A stretch of DNA of 64,000 nt from Azohydromonas australica DSM 1124. GTDB lineage: Bacteria > Pseudomonadota > Gammaproteobacteria > Burkholderiales > Burkholderiaceae_C. The translations under genes were made by a program, and so were the position numbers. The stretch spans positions 482,251-546,250 of the forward strand of contig NZ_KE387203.1 of the NCBI RefSeq assembly GCF_000430725.1. Direction: 5' to 3'. Shown piece after piece: positions 52,711 to 60,356 of this stretch. The number at the start of each line of letters is the position of its first letter. Within the stretch, counting starts at the first letter, position 1. The notes beneath the pieces are model-generated. The model did not search any database, was not told the DNA's origin, and saw only the letters and a program-made list of their open reading frames with translations.

Positions 52711-53759
52711 TTGCGGGTCCTTGGATCGAACACCTGGTACAGCAGGTCGGACACCAGGTTGAGCGTGATGAAGACGATGCCCACCACCAGCACCGAGCCC
52801 ATGACGGCGTTCATGTCGCCCAGGAGCAGGCTGCTGGTGAGGTACTGGCCGAAGCCGGGCCAGCCGAAGACGGTCTCGATGAGCACCGCCCCTTCGAGCA
52901 GCCCGCCGTAGGCCAGCGCGATGATGGTGAGCAGCTGCACGAGGATGTTGCGGAAGGCATGGCGCCAGATCACCGTGCGCTCCGGCAGCCCCTTGACGCG
53001 CGCGGTCAGCACGTACTCCTGCGACAGTTGCGCCAGCATGAAGCTGCGCGTCATGCGGCTGATGTAGGCCATCGAGTGCAGGCCCAGGATGCTGGCCGGC
53101 AGCACGATGTGGTGCAGCGCGCTGCGGAACACCTCCCAGTCGCCGGTGATGAAGGTGTCGACCAGCAGCAGCCCGGTGATGGGCTCGGTCAGGCCGTCAT
53201 AGGCCAGGCCCACGCGCCCGGTGCCGCCGGCCCAGCCCAGCCAGGCGTAGAACACCAGCAGGCCCATCATCCCGAACCAGAAGATCGGCGTGGAATGGCC
53301 CAGCAGGCTCACCAGGCGCACCGCGTGGTCGCCCAGGCGGCCGCGCCGGGTGGCGGCGAACACGCCCAGCGGCACGCCCAGCAGCGAGCCCACGACGATG
53401 GCCAGCGTGGCGAGCTCGATGGTGGCGGGCAGCACCCGCGCCAGGTCGTCCACCACCGGCTGGCCGGTGAGCAGCGCGTTGCCCAGGTCGCCGTGCAGCA
53501 GGTCGCGCAGGTAGTAGCCGAACTGGACCACCAGCGGGCGGTCCAGTCCGAGCTGGCGATAGACCTGCTCGTAGGTGGAGCGGTCGGCGTCGGGGCCGAC
53601 GATGGACAGCACCGGGTCCAGCGGCATGACCCGGCCGATGATGAAGGTTAACAGCAGCAGGCCCAGCAGCGTCAGCAGCACGCTGGCGAGCCGCTGGGAC
53701 AGCGTGCGCAGGCGCCGCAGCTGCGGCCCTGGCGGTGATGTGGAAGCGATGGCGGACAC
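52707..53759 (-). CDS. Dpp/Opp-type ABC permease (DppB-like)
   Basis: 350 residues. RLASVLLTLLGLLLLTFIIGRVMPLDPVLSIVG opens with the first helix, RQLGLDRPLVVQFGYYLRDLLHGDLG is the DppB periplasmic domain, and the EAA loop includes RVKGLPERTVIWRHAFRN. Start: GTG at 53759 has GGAG six bases upstream, better than the in-frame GTG at 53774. It follows the receptor gene by 47 bases and overlaps the DppC-like gene. Confidence 0.9.
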   Translation of the reverse strand: MSAIASTSPPGPQLRRLRTLSQRLASVLLTLLGLLLLTFIIGRVMPLDPVLSIVGPDADRSTYEQVYRQLGLDRPLVVQFGYYLRDLLHGDLGNALLTGQPVVDDLARVLPATIELATLAIVVGSLLGVPLGVFAATRRGRLGDHAVRLVSLLGHSTPIFWFGMMGLLVFYAWLGWAGGTGRVGLAYDGLTEPITGLLLVDTFITGDWEVFRSALHHIVLPASILGLHSMAYISRMTRSFMLAQLSQEYVLTARVKGLPERTVIWRHAFRNILVQLLTIIALAYGGLLEGAVLIETVFGWPGFGQYLTSSLLLGDMNAVMGSVLVVGIVFITLNLVSDLLYQVFDPRTRK

Positions 53760-53806
53760 GGTGTTCTCCGTCACGGGGTGTTGGATCGGGGCCGGCGCGG
53801 GCCGGC

Positions 53807-55432
53807 TCAAGGCAGCGGCAGGCGCTGCTTGTAGACCTCGCGCAGCCGCGTGGTGGCCGAGGGGTGGCTGAGGTAGTTGCGCACTTCCTTGCGCAGCACC
53901 ACGGTGTCGACCATCTGCGAGATCGGCTGGATGGCGGGCACGGCGGCCTCGAAGGCGCGCTGCGCCTCCTGGTAGGTCTGCGTCTGCTTCGCTTCGTCGC
54001 GCTGCAGCAGCGCGCTCTCGATGAGCTGGTTGAGCGCCGGGTCGGCGAAGGAGGTGCGCCAGCCCTGGAAGTTCGTGAGCTTGGCCTTGTCGCTGTTGTC
54101 CGGGTTGTAGGCCAGCGCGCGCAGGCTGGAATGGGGATGCGGCTCCGCGCCGCCGCCGCCCCGGCCGACGATGATCTCGAAGTTGCGCTCGCGCATGGCG
54201 CCGTACACTTGGTTGCCCGTGCCCGGCAGGATGCTGGCCTCGATGCCGGCCTGGGCCAGCGTGGCCTGCACGCTGGTGGCGATGTTGGTGAACGGCGACT
54301 CGGCGACGACGCGGATGGTGGTCTTGAAGCCGTTGGGGTGGCCCGCCTCGGCCAGCAGCCTCTTCGCCGCCGCGACATCGAGCCTGTAGCCGGGCTCGGG
54401 CAGCGTGGCCGGCAGCCCCAGCGGCACGGGGCGCTGGTGGTAGACGCCGTAGTGCGGCATCACGGTGCGGTTGATGCCGTCGAAGTCGATGAGGTGGCGC
54501 AGCACCGCCTGGCGCACGCGCGGGTCGGCGAACTTCGGGTCCTTGGCGCTCACGGCCACGTAGTACAGCGTGCCGCGCTTGACGGCTTCCACCTCGGTCT
54601 CGGGCCCCTTCTTCAGCGCCTCGATGTCCGGCACCGACAGGCCCGTGCCGATGTCCAGGTCGCCGCGGCCGAGCATCAGGCGCAGCGACTGCGACTCGGT
54701 CATGTGGCGCAGCACGACCCGGCGCAGCTTGGCCGGCTCGCGCCAGTAGCCGTCGAAGCGGCTCATCAGCAGCAGCTCCTTGGCGCGCCACTGGTCCAGC
54801 CTGAAGGGGCCGGAGCCGGCGGCGTGGGTGGTGAGCCAGGCCGCGCCCAGGTCGCCGTTCTTCTCGTGCTCCAGCACCGTCCTGCGGTCGAGCACGACGG
54901 CGCTGACCGAGGTGCCGAGCGTGTACAGCACGAGCCTGGGGTCGGTGGGCGCGGGCAGGTCGATCACCAGCGTGTGCTCGTCGACGGCGCGGATGGCCTG
55001 CTCCACGTTCTTTGCCGAGAAGCCGTAGCTCTTCCACGGCGAGGCCAGCGCGAGGTTGAGCCTGAGCACGCGCTGCAGCGACCAGGCGGCGTCCTCGGCC
55101 GTCACGGGGTGGCCGGAGTGGAACTTGGCGCCCCGGCGCAGCTTGAAGCTGAGGCTGCGGCCGTCCGGGGCGATGGACCAGCTCTCGGCCAGCCCGGGCA
55201 GCACCTTGGAGGTGTCCTTGGGATCCAGCTCGACCAGGTAGTCGTAGACGTTGCAGGCGATTTCCACCACGTCGTTGCCGGTGGCAGCGGCCGGGTCCAG
55301 GGTCAGCAGGTTGTTCATGCTGACGCCCACGACCAGCTGGTCATCGGGCGTCCGGGCCTGGACGGCCGCGGTCCCGGCCAGCAGCAGCGAGACGGCGAGC
55401 GTGCACGCGCGCAGGGTGAGGCAAGGCTTCAT
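53807..55432 (-). CDS. Family-5 ABC solute-binding protein (DppA/OppA-like)
   Basis: 541 residues with signal peptide (ending AAVQA). SBP_bac_5 landmarks: DQLVVGVSMNNLLTLDPAAATGND, LVELDPKDTSKVLPGLAESWSIAPDGRSLSFKLRRGAKFHSGHPVTAEDAAWSLQR, GSGPFRLDQW and DPRVRQAVLRHLIDFDGINR. The family binds peptides, nickel, opines or oligosaccharides. Here the gene follows an acid-sugar dehydratase by 35 bases and is probably controlled by the same FadR-type operators, so the ligand may be a sugar acid or a conjugate of one rather than a peptide. Confidence 0.9.
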   Translation of the reverse strand: MKPCLTLRACTLAVSLLLAGTAAVQARTPDDQLVVGVSMNNLLTLDPAAATGNDVVEIACNVYDYLVELDPKDTSKVLPGLAESWSIAPDGRSLSFKLRRGAKFHSGHPVTAEDAAWSLQRVLRLNLALASPWKSYGFSAKNVEQAIRAVDEHTLVIDLPAPTDPRLVLYTLGTSVSAVVLDRRTVLEHEKNGDLGAAWLTTHAAGSGPFRLDQWRAKELLLMSRFDGYWREPAKLRRVVLRHMTESQSLRLMLGRGDLDIGTGLSVPDIEALKKGPETEVEAVKRGTLYYVAVSAKDPKFADPRVRQAVLRHLIDFDGINRTVMPHYGVYHQRPVPLGLPATLPEPGYRLDVAAAKRLLAEAGHPNGFKTTIRVVAESPFTNIATSVQATLAQAGIEASILPGTGNQVYGAMRERNFEIIVGRGGGGAEPHPHSSLRALAYNPDNSDKAKLTNFQGWRTSFADPALNQLIESALLQRDEAKQTQTYQEAQRAFEAAVPAIQPISQMVDTVVLRKEVRNYLSHPSATTRLREVYKQRLPLP

Positions 55433-55467
55433 GGATGGGCAGGTGCGAGGCTGCGGACCGTCCGCGG

Positions 55468-56622
55468 TCAGTACGTCGCCACGGCGTGGGCCGCGATGTA
55501 CTCGAAGTCGATGTCGTCGCCCAGGCCGGGCTGCTGCGACAGGTGCACGTACCCCTCGCGGTCCATCGGGTCCGAGAGGCTGTTGAGGTAGGCCGGCACC
55601 TCGTCGTAGTCCAGGAAGGGGTGCAGCAGGCCGCGCTCGTACCAGCGGCAGTTCTTGATGGCGGCGCACACGGCCAGGTTGGCCGCGCCGTTGCCGTGGA
55701 TCTCGCAGTTCATGCCGAAGGACTCGGCCAGGTGCGCCACCTTGAGCGTGGGCGTGATGCCGCCCACGCCGGGCACGCCCGCGCGCAGCACGTCGCACGC
55801 GCCGGCCTTGACCCAGTCGGCGCGGCTGTGGTGCTTGCCCGACAGGCTCTCCGGCCCGACGATGGGGATGTCGAGCTGGCCGGCGAGCCACGCGTACGAG
55901 TCCATGCTCTGCTCGTTCATCATTTCCTCGAACCAGGCGAAGTTGAGCTTCTCCAGCGCGCGGCCGATGCGCACCGCGTCGGTACGGCTGTAGTTGTGGT
56001 AGCCGTCGAGCATGAGCTCGATGTCGGGGCCGACGGCCTCGCGCACCGCGGCGCAGGCCTTGATGTCCATGCCCGGATCGGGCGCGAAGCGCACCGGCGG
56101 CATCCACGTGTGCAGCTTGATCGCCTTGTAGCCCCGCGCCACCAGCCTCTCGGCGAAAGCCGCGTACTCCTCGGGGGTGGACAGGCCGCCGGCCAATTCG
56201 TCGCCGCACATGGTGCTGCCGTAGGCCGGCACCTTGTCGCGGTAGCCACCGAGCAGCTTGTACACCGGCGTCTTCAGCGCCCGGCCGGCCAGGTCCCACA
56301 GGGCCTGCTCGATGGCGGCCAGCGCCCGGTCGGTGAACTGGCCGGCGCTGCCGCGCTGCCAGTGCTCCAGCGACATCCAGATCTTCTCGCGCTGGAACGG
56401 GTCCTCGCCCAGGAGCACCTTGCGGGCATAGGACTCCAGCACGTAGGGGCGGATCACCTGCGGCGGCGCGAAGGTATGGCCCTCGTGCCCGTTGTCGGTG
56501 GTGATGGTGATCATGGCCATGCGGGCCTGCACCTCCGGCCCGGGATGCGAATGCCCGGCGCTGTCGACGCTGCGCCGGCTGGGGTAGGTGAACTCGGTGC
56601 CGCGAACGCTCTCGATCTTCAT
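55468..56622 (-). CDS. Enolase-superfamily acid-sugar dehydratase, first gene of the ABC importer operon
   Basis: 384 residues, mandelate racemase fold. The barrel base segment is GYKAIKLHTWM (K-x-H), metal ligands are in LMLDGYHNY, FAWFEEMM and IVGPESLSG, and the second His in MNCEIHGNGAANL. The K-x-H and H-x-N features place it among acid-sugar (aldonate/aldarate) dehydratases rather than racemases. The ATG at 56622 has GAGG upstream; earlier in-frame ATGs (56676, 56661) lie among the operator sites and are less likely. It heads a six-gene operon with the complete Dpp-type importer, suggesting uptake and dehydration of the same compound. Confidence 0.84.
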   Translation of the reverse strand: MKIESVRGTEFTYPSRRSVDSAGHSHPGPEVQARMAMITITTDNGHEGHTFAPPQVIRPYVLESYARKVLLGEDPFQREKIWMSLEHWQRGSAGQFTDRALAAIEQALWDLAGRALKTPVYKLLGGYRDKVPAYGSTMCGDELAGGLSTPEEYAAFAERLVARGYKAIKLHTWMPPVRFAPDPGMDIKACAAVREAVGPDIELMLDGYHNYSRTDAVRIGRALEKLNFAWFEEMMNEQSMDSYAWLAGQLDIPIVGPESLSGKHHSRADWVKAGACDVLRAGVPGVGGITPTLKVAHLAESFGMNCEIHGNGAANLAVCAAIKNCRWYERGLLHPFLDYDEVPAYLNSLSDPMDREGYVHLSQQPGLGDDIDFEYIAAHAVATY

Positions 56623-56640
56623 GCTGCTTTCAACCTCGTC

Positions 56641-56741
56641 AGTCGTCTGATGTGTTGACATCGTAGCCCCACTCATCAGACGAGTAGACTAGGGTTTCAC
56701 CGGATTAGCGCGTCCGCTTGAACATCAGTCGTCAGGCGTGA
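56641..56741. promoter_or_regulatory. Three copies of the FadR-type palindrome in the divergent promoter region
   Basis: Relative to the perfect palindrome ACTCGTCTGACGAGT found before the porin gene, this region has AGTCGTCTGATGTGT at 56641-56655 (12 of 15), ACTCATCAGACGAGT at 56671-56685 (13 of 15) and AGTCGTCAGGCGTGA at 56727-56741 (10 of 15). They lie between the dehydratase start (56622) and the GntR regulator start (56794). The regulator would bind here to control both directions. Confidence 0.7.
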
Positions 56742-56793
56742 ACAAGGCTGCGCGCTATAGTGAATCGACCCTGACCTCCTGCCGCCGACCTTC

Positions 56794-57579
56794 ATGAATG
56801 CCCAGCCCTCTCCCGCACAGCCCGCGCGCGCCAAGACCCATCCCCAGCGCATCGTGGACGGCGTGACCGCCCGCATCCGCGGCGGGGAGCTCAAGCCGGG
56901 CGACCGCGTGCCGTCCGAGCCGGAGCTGATGCGCGAGTTCGGCGTCAGCCGCAGCGTGGTGCGCGAGGCGGTGTCGCGGCTGCAGGCCAGCGGCCTGGTC
57001 GAGACGCGCCAGGGCGTGGGCACCTTCGTGCTGGACAAGCCCGTGGCCGAGCCGCTGCTCCACGTCGACGGCAGCGGGCTGGAAGTGCGCCGCAAGCTGG
57101 CCCTGCTGGAGCTGCGCATCAGCATCGAGTCCGACGCCGCCAGCCTGGCCGCGCAACGCCGCACCGAGGAGCACCTCGCGGCCATGCGGCAGGCGCTGGA
57201 CGCCTTCGACGCGCACCGGCGTTCCGGCGAAAGCACGGTCGAGGACGACTTCCGCTTTCACGCCCAGATCGCCGCCGCCACGGGCAACGAGTACTTCGAG
57301 GAAGTGCTGCGCAACCTGGGCAGCGCCACCATCCGGCGCGGCGAGGCCCGGCCCGAGCGGGCCAGTGTGGCCCCGGAATCCGGCCCTGCCGACGCCGCGC
57401 CGCTGCGCTTCGGCGACGCCTCGCCCTCGCTGGAGCACCACAAGGAGACCACGCAGCGCGAGCACGAAACCATCTATGCCGCCATCCGCCGCGGCGACGC
57501 CGCCGCCGCGCGCGCGGCGATGTTCATGCACCTGAGCAACAGCCGCGAGCGGCTGCACGCCACCCTGCCCCAGGCCTGA
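56794..57579 (+). CDS. FadR-subfamily GntR transcriptional regulator
   Basis: 261 residues. The winged helix (about 15-85) has RIVDGVTARIRGGELKPGDRVPSEPELMREFGVSRSVVREAVSRLQASGLVETRQGVGTFV, classic GntR. The FCD effector domain follows, with metal-binding positions in DDFRFHAQIAAATGN and REHETIYAAIRRGDAAAARAAMFMHL. A Pro/Ala/Ser-rich insert of about 30 residues (about 190-220) interrupts the FCD domain. It is divergent from the dehydratase/ABC operon and upstream of the porin gene; palindromes at all three places make it the likely local repressor, relieved by the sugar acid or its keto-deoxy product. Confidence 0.9.
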   Translation: MNAQPSPAQPARAKTHPQRIVDGVTARIRGGELKPGDRVPSEPELMREFGVSRSVVREAVSRLQASGLVETRQGVGTFVLDKPVAEPLLHVDGSGLEVRRKLALLELRISIESDAASLAAQRRTEEHLAAMRQALDAFDAHRRSGESTVEDDFRFHAQIAAATGNEYFEEVLRNLGSATIRRGEARPERASVAPESGPADAAPLRFGDASPSLEHHKETTQREHETIYAAIRRGDAAAARAAMFMHLSNSRERLHATLPQA

Positions 57580-57683
57580 GGGCGGCAGCCCGCCCGACGG
57601 CAAACGGCCGGCACACGCCGGCCCGCGGCCACCAAGGCCGCTGCTGAGCCGCTTCCGGTCCATCAACGATTTCTAGGGTTTTC

Positions 57684-57738
57684 ACTCGTCTGACGAGTTG
57701 GGTGTTGCTTTTACATTGCGTCCACACGTCTGACGACT
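57684..57738 (+). promoter_or_regulatory. Two FadR-type palindromes before the porin gene
   Basis: ACTCGTCTGACGAGT at 57684-57698 is a perfect 7-1-7 palindrome. ACACGTCTGACGACT at 57724-57738 matches it at 13 of 15 positions, with 40 bases between starts (close to four helical turns). The second ends 37 bases before the porin ATG. The rest of 57580-57775 shows nothing else. Confidence 0.72.
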
Positions 57739-57775
57739 GACGACGTACTGGATCAACACCCCCACGAGACCGAAC

Positions 57776-58831
57776 ATGAAGCCTTCCCTGGTTGCCGCGA
57801 CAGTTCTGAGCACGATCACTTGCGCCGCCGCGGCGCAGTCCAGCGTGAGCATCTACGGCATCGCCGACGCCTGGGTTGGGCAGACGCGCCACAAGGCCGG
57901 CGGCCCGTCCGTCGGCAGCATCGGCGTGGTCGAGAGCGGCGGCGCGCAGGCCAGCCGCTGGGGCCTGCGCGGCAGCGAGGACCTGGGCGGCGGGCTGCGG
58001 GCGAACTTCGTGCTCGAACAGGGCATCAGCATCGACAGTGGCACCGTGACCAACGTCTCGGCCTCCGCCGTGGGCTTCAACCGCACCGCCTTCGTCAGCC
58101 TCTACGGTCCTTTCGGCGAGCTGCGCCTGGGCCGCATGCTCACGGCCTTCGACGCCATGCGCGGCTCGACGAATCAACTCTTCGACTCCTCCGGCTTTGC
58201 CTCCACGGGCCAGGTCTGGAGCGCCGGCGCGACCGCGGCCAACGGGCTGGCCGAAGTCGCCGGCAGCGACTACCTGGCCCGCGGCAACAACACGGTGCTG
58301 TACGCCACGCCGCAGACGGGCCCGGTCAGCGCCTCGGTGAGCTTCAGCCTGGGTGAGGGCGCAACCACGGCGAAGGCCGCCCCTCGCATGGCAACGGGCC
58401 ACATCAAGTACGTCGCCGGCAAGACGCGCATCGGCTACGCCTACCAGAACGAGAAGTACGCCACTGGGGACAACAACTTCCACCTGGTCAGCGGCATCTA
58501 CGACTTCGGCCGCGGCCGCGTCGTGGCCGCGTTCCAGCGCCAGACGGACGAGCGCATCGCGGGCCACCAGAAGTCCAACGAATGGCAGGTCGGCGTCGAC
58601 GTGCCGTTGGGAGCCGCCACGCTGTCCGGGGGCCTGGCCCGGGCCGTCACGAAGGACGGCGGCGGCATCGAGGTGGCCGATGCCAGGGGCATGAGCTTCC
58701 TGGCCTCCTACAGCCTGTCCAAGCGCACCCGCGTCTACACGGCCTTCCGCAAGCTCAAGGTCACGCGCGCCGACGGCAGCGCCAGCCTCGACACGACGCG
58801 CTACGGCATCGGGCTGAACCACAACTTCTGA
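57776..58831 (+). CDS. Betaproteobacterial general porin
   Basis: 351 residues with signal peptide (ending CAAAA before QSSVS). SSVSIYGIADAWVGQT is the typical first strand of the Burkholderiales trimeric porin family; ASRWGLRGSEDLGGGLRANFVLEQG is the second block, and GSTNQLFDSSGFAS lies in the constriction-loop region. The C-terminal strand ends LNHNF, with the terminal Phe needed for outer-membrane assembly. It carries small hydrophilic solutes across the outer membrane. The palindromes upstream link it to the dehydratase/ABC operon, so it may be the outer-membrane entry route for the same sugar acid. Confidence 0.92.
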   Translation: MKPSLVAATVLSTITCAAAAQSSVSIYGIADAWVGQTRHKAGGPSVGSIGVVESGGAQASRWGLRGSEDLGGGLRANFVLEQGISIDSGTVTNVSASAVGFNRTAFVSLYGPFGELRLGRMLTAFDAMRGSTNQLFDSSGFASTGQVWSAGATAANGLAEVAGSDYLARGNNTVLYATPQTGPVSASVSFSLGEGATTAKAAPRMATGHIKYVAGKTRIGYAYQNEKYATGDNNFHLVSGIYDFGRGRVVAAFQRQTDERIAGHQKSNEWQVGVDVPLGAATLSGGLARAVTKDGGGIEVADARGMSFLASYSLSKRTRVYTAFRKLKVTRADGSASLDTTRYGIGLNHNF

Positions 58832-58904
58832 TTGCCAGCGCCGGCAGACGGCTTGAACAACTCCGCCTGCGAATCGTGAGGTGGGCCGTTTCGTACCCTG
58901 ATTC

Positions 58905-59051
58905 GTCACTCCCGCGAAGGCGGGAGTCCAGGCGGCCCCCAAGCCGCCGCAAGCAGATCGGGGGGAACGCCGGGACAGGAGTCGTGGTTCGCAGCACCCA
59001 GGCTTCGCTCTGACGTGGGGCCGCCTGGATTCCCGCCTTTGCGGGAATGAC
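58905..59051. repeat. Inverted pair of 35-bp palindromic repeats
   Basis: GTCACTCCCGCGAAGGCGGG and following bases to GGCGGCCCC (58905-58939) are repeated in inverse orientation at 59017-59051, with few mismatches, around a 77-base centre. Each half contains its own small hairpin (CCCGC-GAAG-GCGGG). This is a REP/BIME-like or MITE-like element following the porin gene; it could also end transcription. The remaining bases to 59167 hold nothing I recognise. Confidence 0.75.
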
Positions 59052-59167
59052 GAAGTAGAGGGGTAGCCCCCCGAGCTTCGTCCTGCGCGAATGCCTCGGC
59101 TTCCCCGGACAGCAGTGCACCTATGCGGGTAGGCCGAAGCTACGTCACTGACGAGCGCGGACCGGCC

Positions 59168-60268
59168 TCACACCGCCCCGTGCGCCTCCACGTACAGCGC
59201 GTACACGGAGTGGCTGCTGGTCATGTAGAGCCGGTTGTTCTTCGGCCCGCCGAAGCACAGGTTGGCGCAGCGCTCGGGCAGCCGGATGAAGGCCAGCGGC
59301 TTGCCTTGCGGGCTGAACACCATCACGCCGTCCATGTCCTCCGGCCGGGCCTTCAGCGCATAGACCTTGCGCCCGCCCACGTCCACGGGCTCGGACGCCA
59401 GTGCGCCGTTGCTGCCCCAGCCGCACCACAGGTTGCCGTCGCGGTCCACCCGGAAGCCGTCGAGCGCGCCCTGGTCGGCAGCGTCGATCAGCTTGGTCTT
59501 GTTGGACAGGCTCACGCCGTCGGAGCCCACGTCGTAGCTCCAGAGGCTGCGGTTGGGCGTGCCCTTCCACTCCACCACGTAGAGCTTCTTCTCGTCGGGC
59601 GAGAAAGCCAGGCCGTTGGGGTTCACGAGGTCGGTGATGACGGCGGAAATCTTGCCGTCCGGCCCGATGCGGTACACGTTGGTCGTGGCCTGCTCGGGCT
59701 TGGCCTTGAAGCCTTCCCACTCGCCGTTGATGCCGAACAGCGGGTCGGTGAACCAGACGCTGTCGTCGGACTTCACGACGATGTCGTTGGGCGCGTTGAG
59801 CCGCTTGCCCTCGAAGCTGTCGGCCAGCACGGTGAGCTTGCCGTCCTTCTCCGTGCGCGTGACGCGCCGCGTCACCGAGTGCTCGCAGGTCACCAGGCGC
59901 CCCTGACGGTCGCGCGCATTGCCGTTGGCGTAGTTGGCGTTGGCACGGAAGACGGTGACGGCACCCGTCTTCTCGTCGAACTTCATGATCCGGTTGTTCG
60001 GGATGTCGCTGAACAGCAGGTAGCCGCCTTCGGGGAAGTAGGCCGGCCCCTCGGCCCAGCGAAAGCCCGTGGTGATCTGCTCGACGGTGCTGCTGTAGAT
60101 GCGGTACTTGGCGAAGCTCGGGTCCAGGATCAGCAGCGCGGGATCGGGATAGCGCTGGTTGGGCGTGAACGGAAAGGCCTGCGCCAAGGCGCTGCCGCCC
60201 AGCGAGGCCAGTCCCCCGCCCACAAAGGTCTGGAGCAGGCGGCGCCGCGTCACGAACCGGTCTTGCAT
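59168..60268 (-). CDS. SMP-30/gluconolactonase family protein with Tat signal
   Basis: 366 residues. VTRRRLLQTFVGGGLASLGGSALAQ is a twin-arginine signal, so the protein is exported to the periplasm. The six-bladed propeller of the SMP-30/gluconolactonase family follows: FRWAEGPAYFPEGGYLLFSDIPNNRIMKF (metal Glu in AEGP), RLNAPNDIVVKSDDSVWFTDP (Asn ligand) and VNPNGLAFSPDEKKLYVVE. It likely hydrolyses an aldono- or aldarolactone before uptake, feeding the galactarate/glucarate genes just upstream. A terminator hairpin sits between it and the dehydrogenase gene. Confidence 0.87.
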   Translation of the reverse strand: MQDRFVTRRRLLQTFVGGGLASLGGSALAQAFPFTPNQRYPDPALLILDPSFAKYRIYSSTVEQITTGFRWAEGPAYFPEGGYLLFSDIPNNRIMKFDEKTGAVTVFRANANYANGNARDRQGRLVTCEHSVTRRVTRTEKDGKLTVLADSFEGKRLNAPNDIVVKSDDSVWFTDPLFGINGEWEGFKAKPEQATTNVYRIGPDGKISAVITDLVNPNGLAFSPDEKKLYVVEWKGTPNRSLWSYDVGSDGVSLSNKTKLIDAADQGALDGFRVDRDGNLWCGWGSNGALASEPVDVGGRKVYALKARPEDMDGVMVFSPQGKPLAFIRLPERCANLCFGGPKNNRLYMTSSHSVYALYVEAHGAV

Positions 60269-60296
60269 GTCATGTCTCCTTCTTGGCTTTCTTCAT

Positions 60297-60331
60297 GGAA
60301 AAGCGGCGCCGGCTGTGAAGGCCGGCGCCGC
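60297..60331 (-). terminator. Intrinsic terminator after the semialdehyde dehydrogenase gene
   Basis: On the minus strand GCGGCGCCGGC and GCCGGCGCCGC form an 11-bp stem with a seven-base loop, followed by TTTT. It is 26 bases after the dehydrogenase stop and 29 bases before the lactonase-like gene's start, so it may uncouple or attenuate that last gene. Confidence 0.7.
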
Positions 60332-60356
60332 GTGCTGCCCATGCCCGGGTTCAGGC

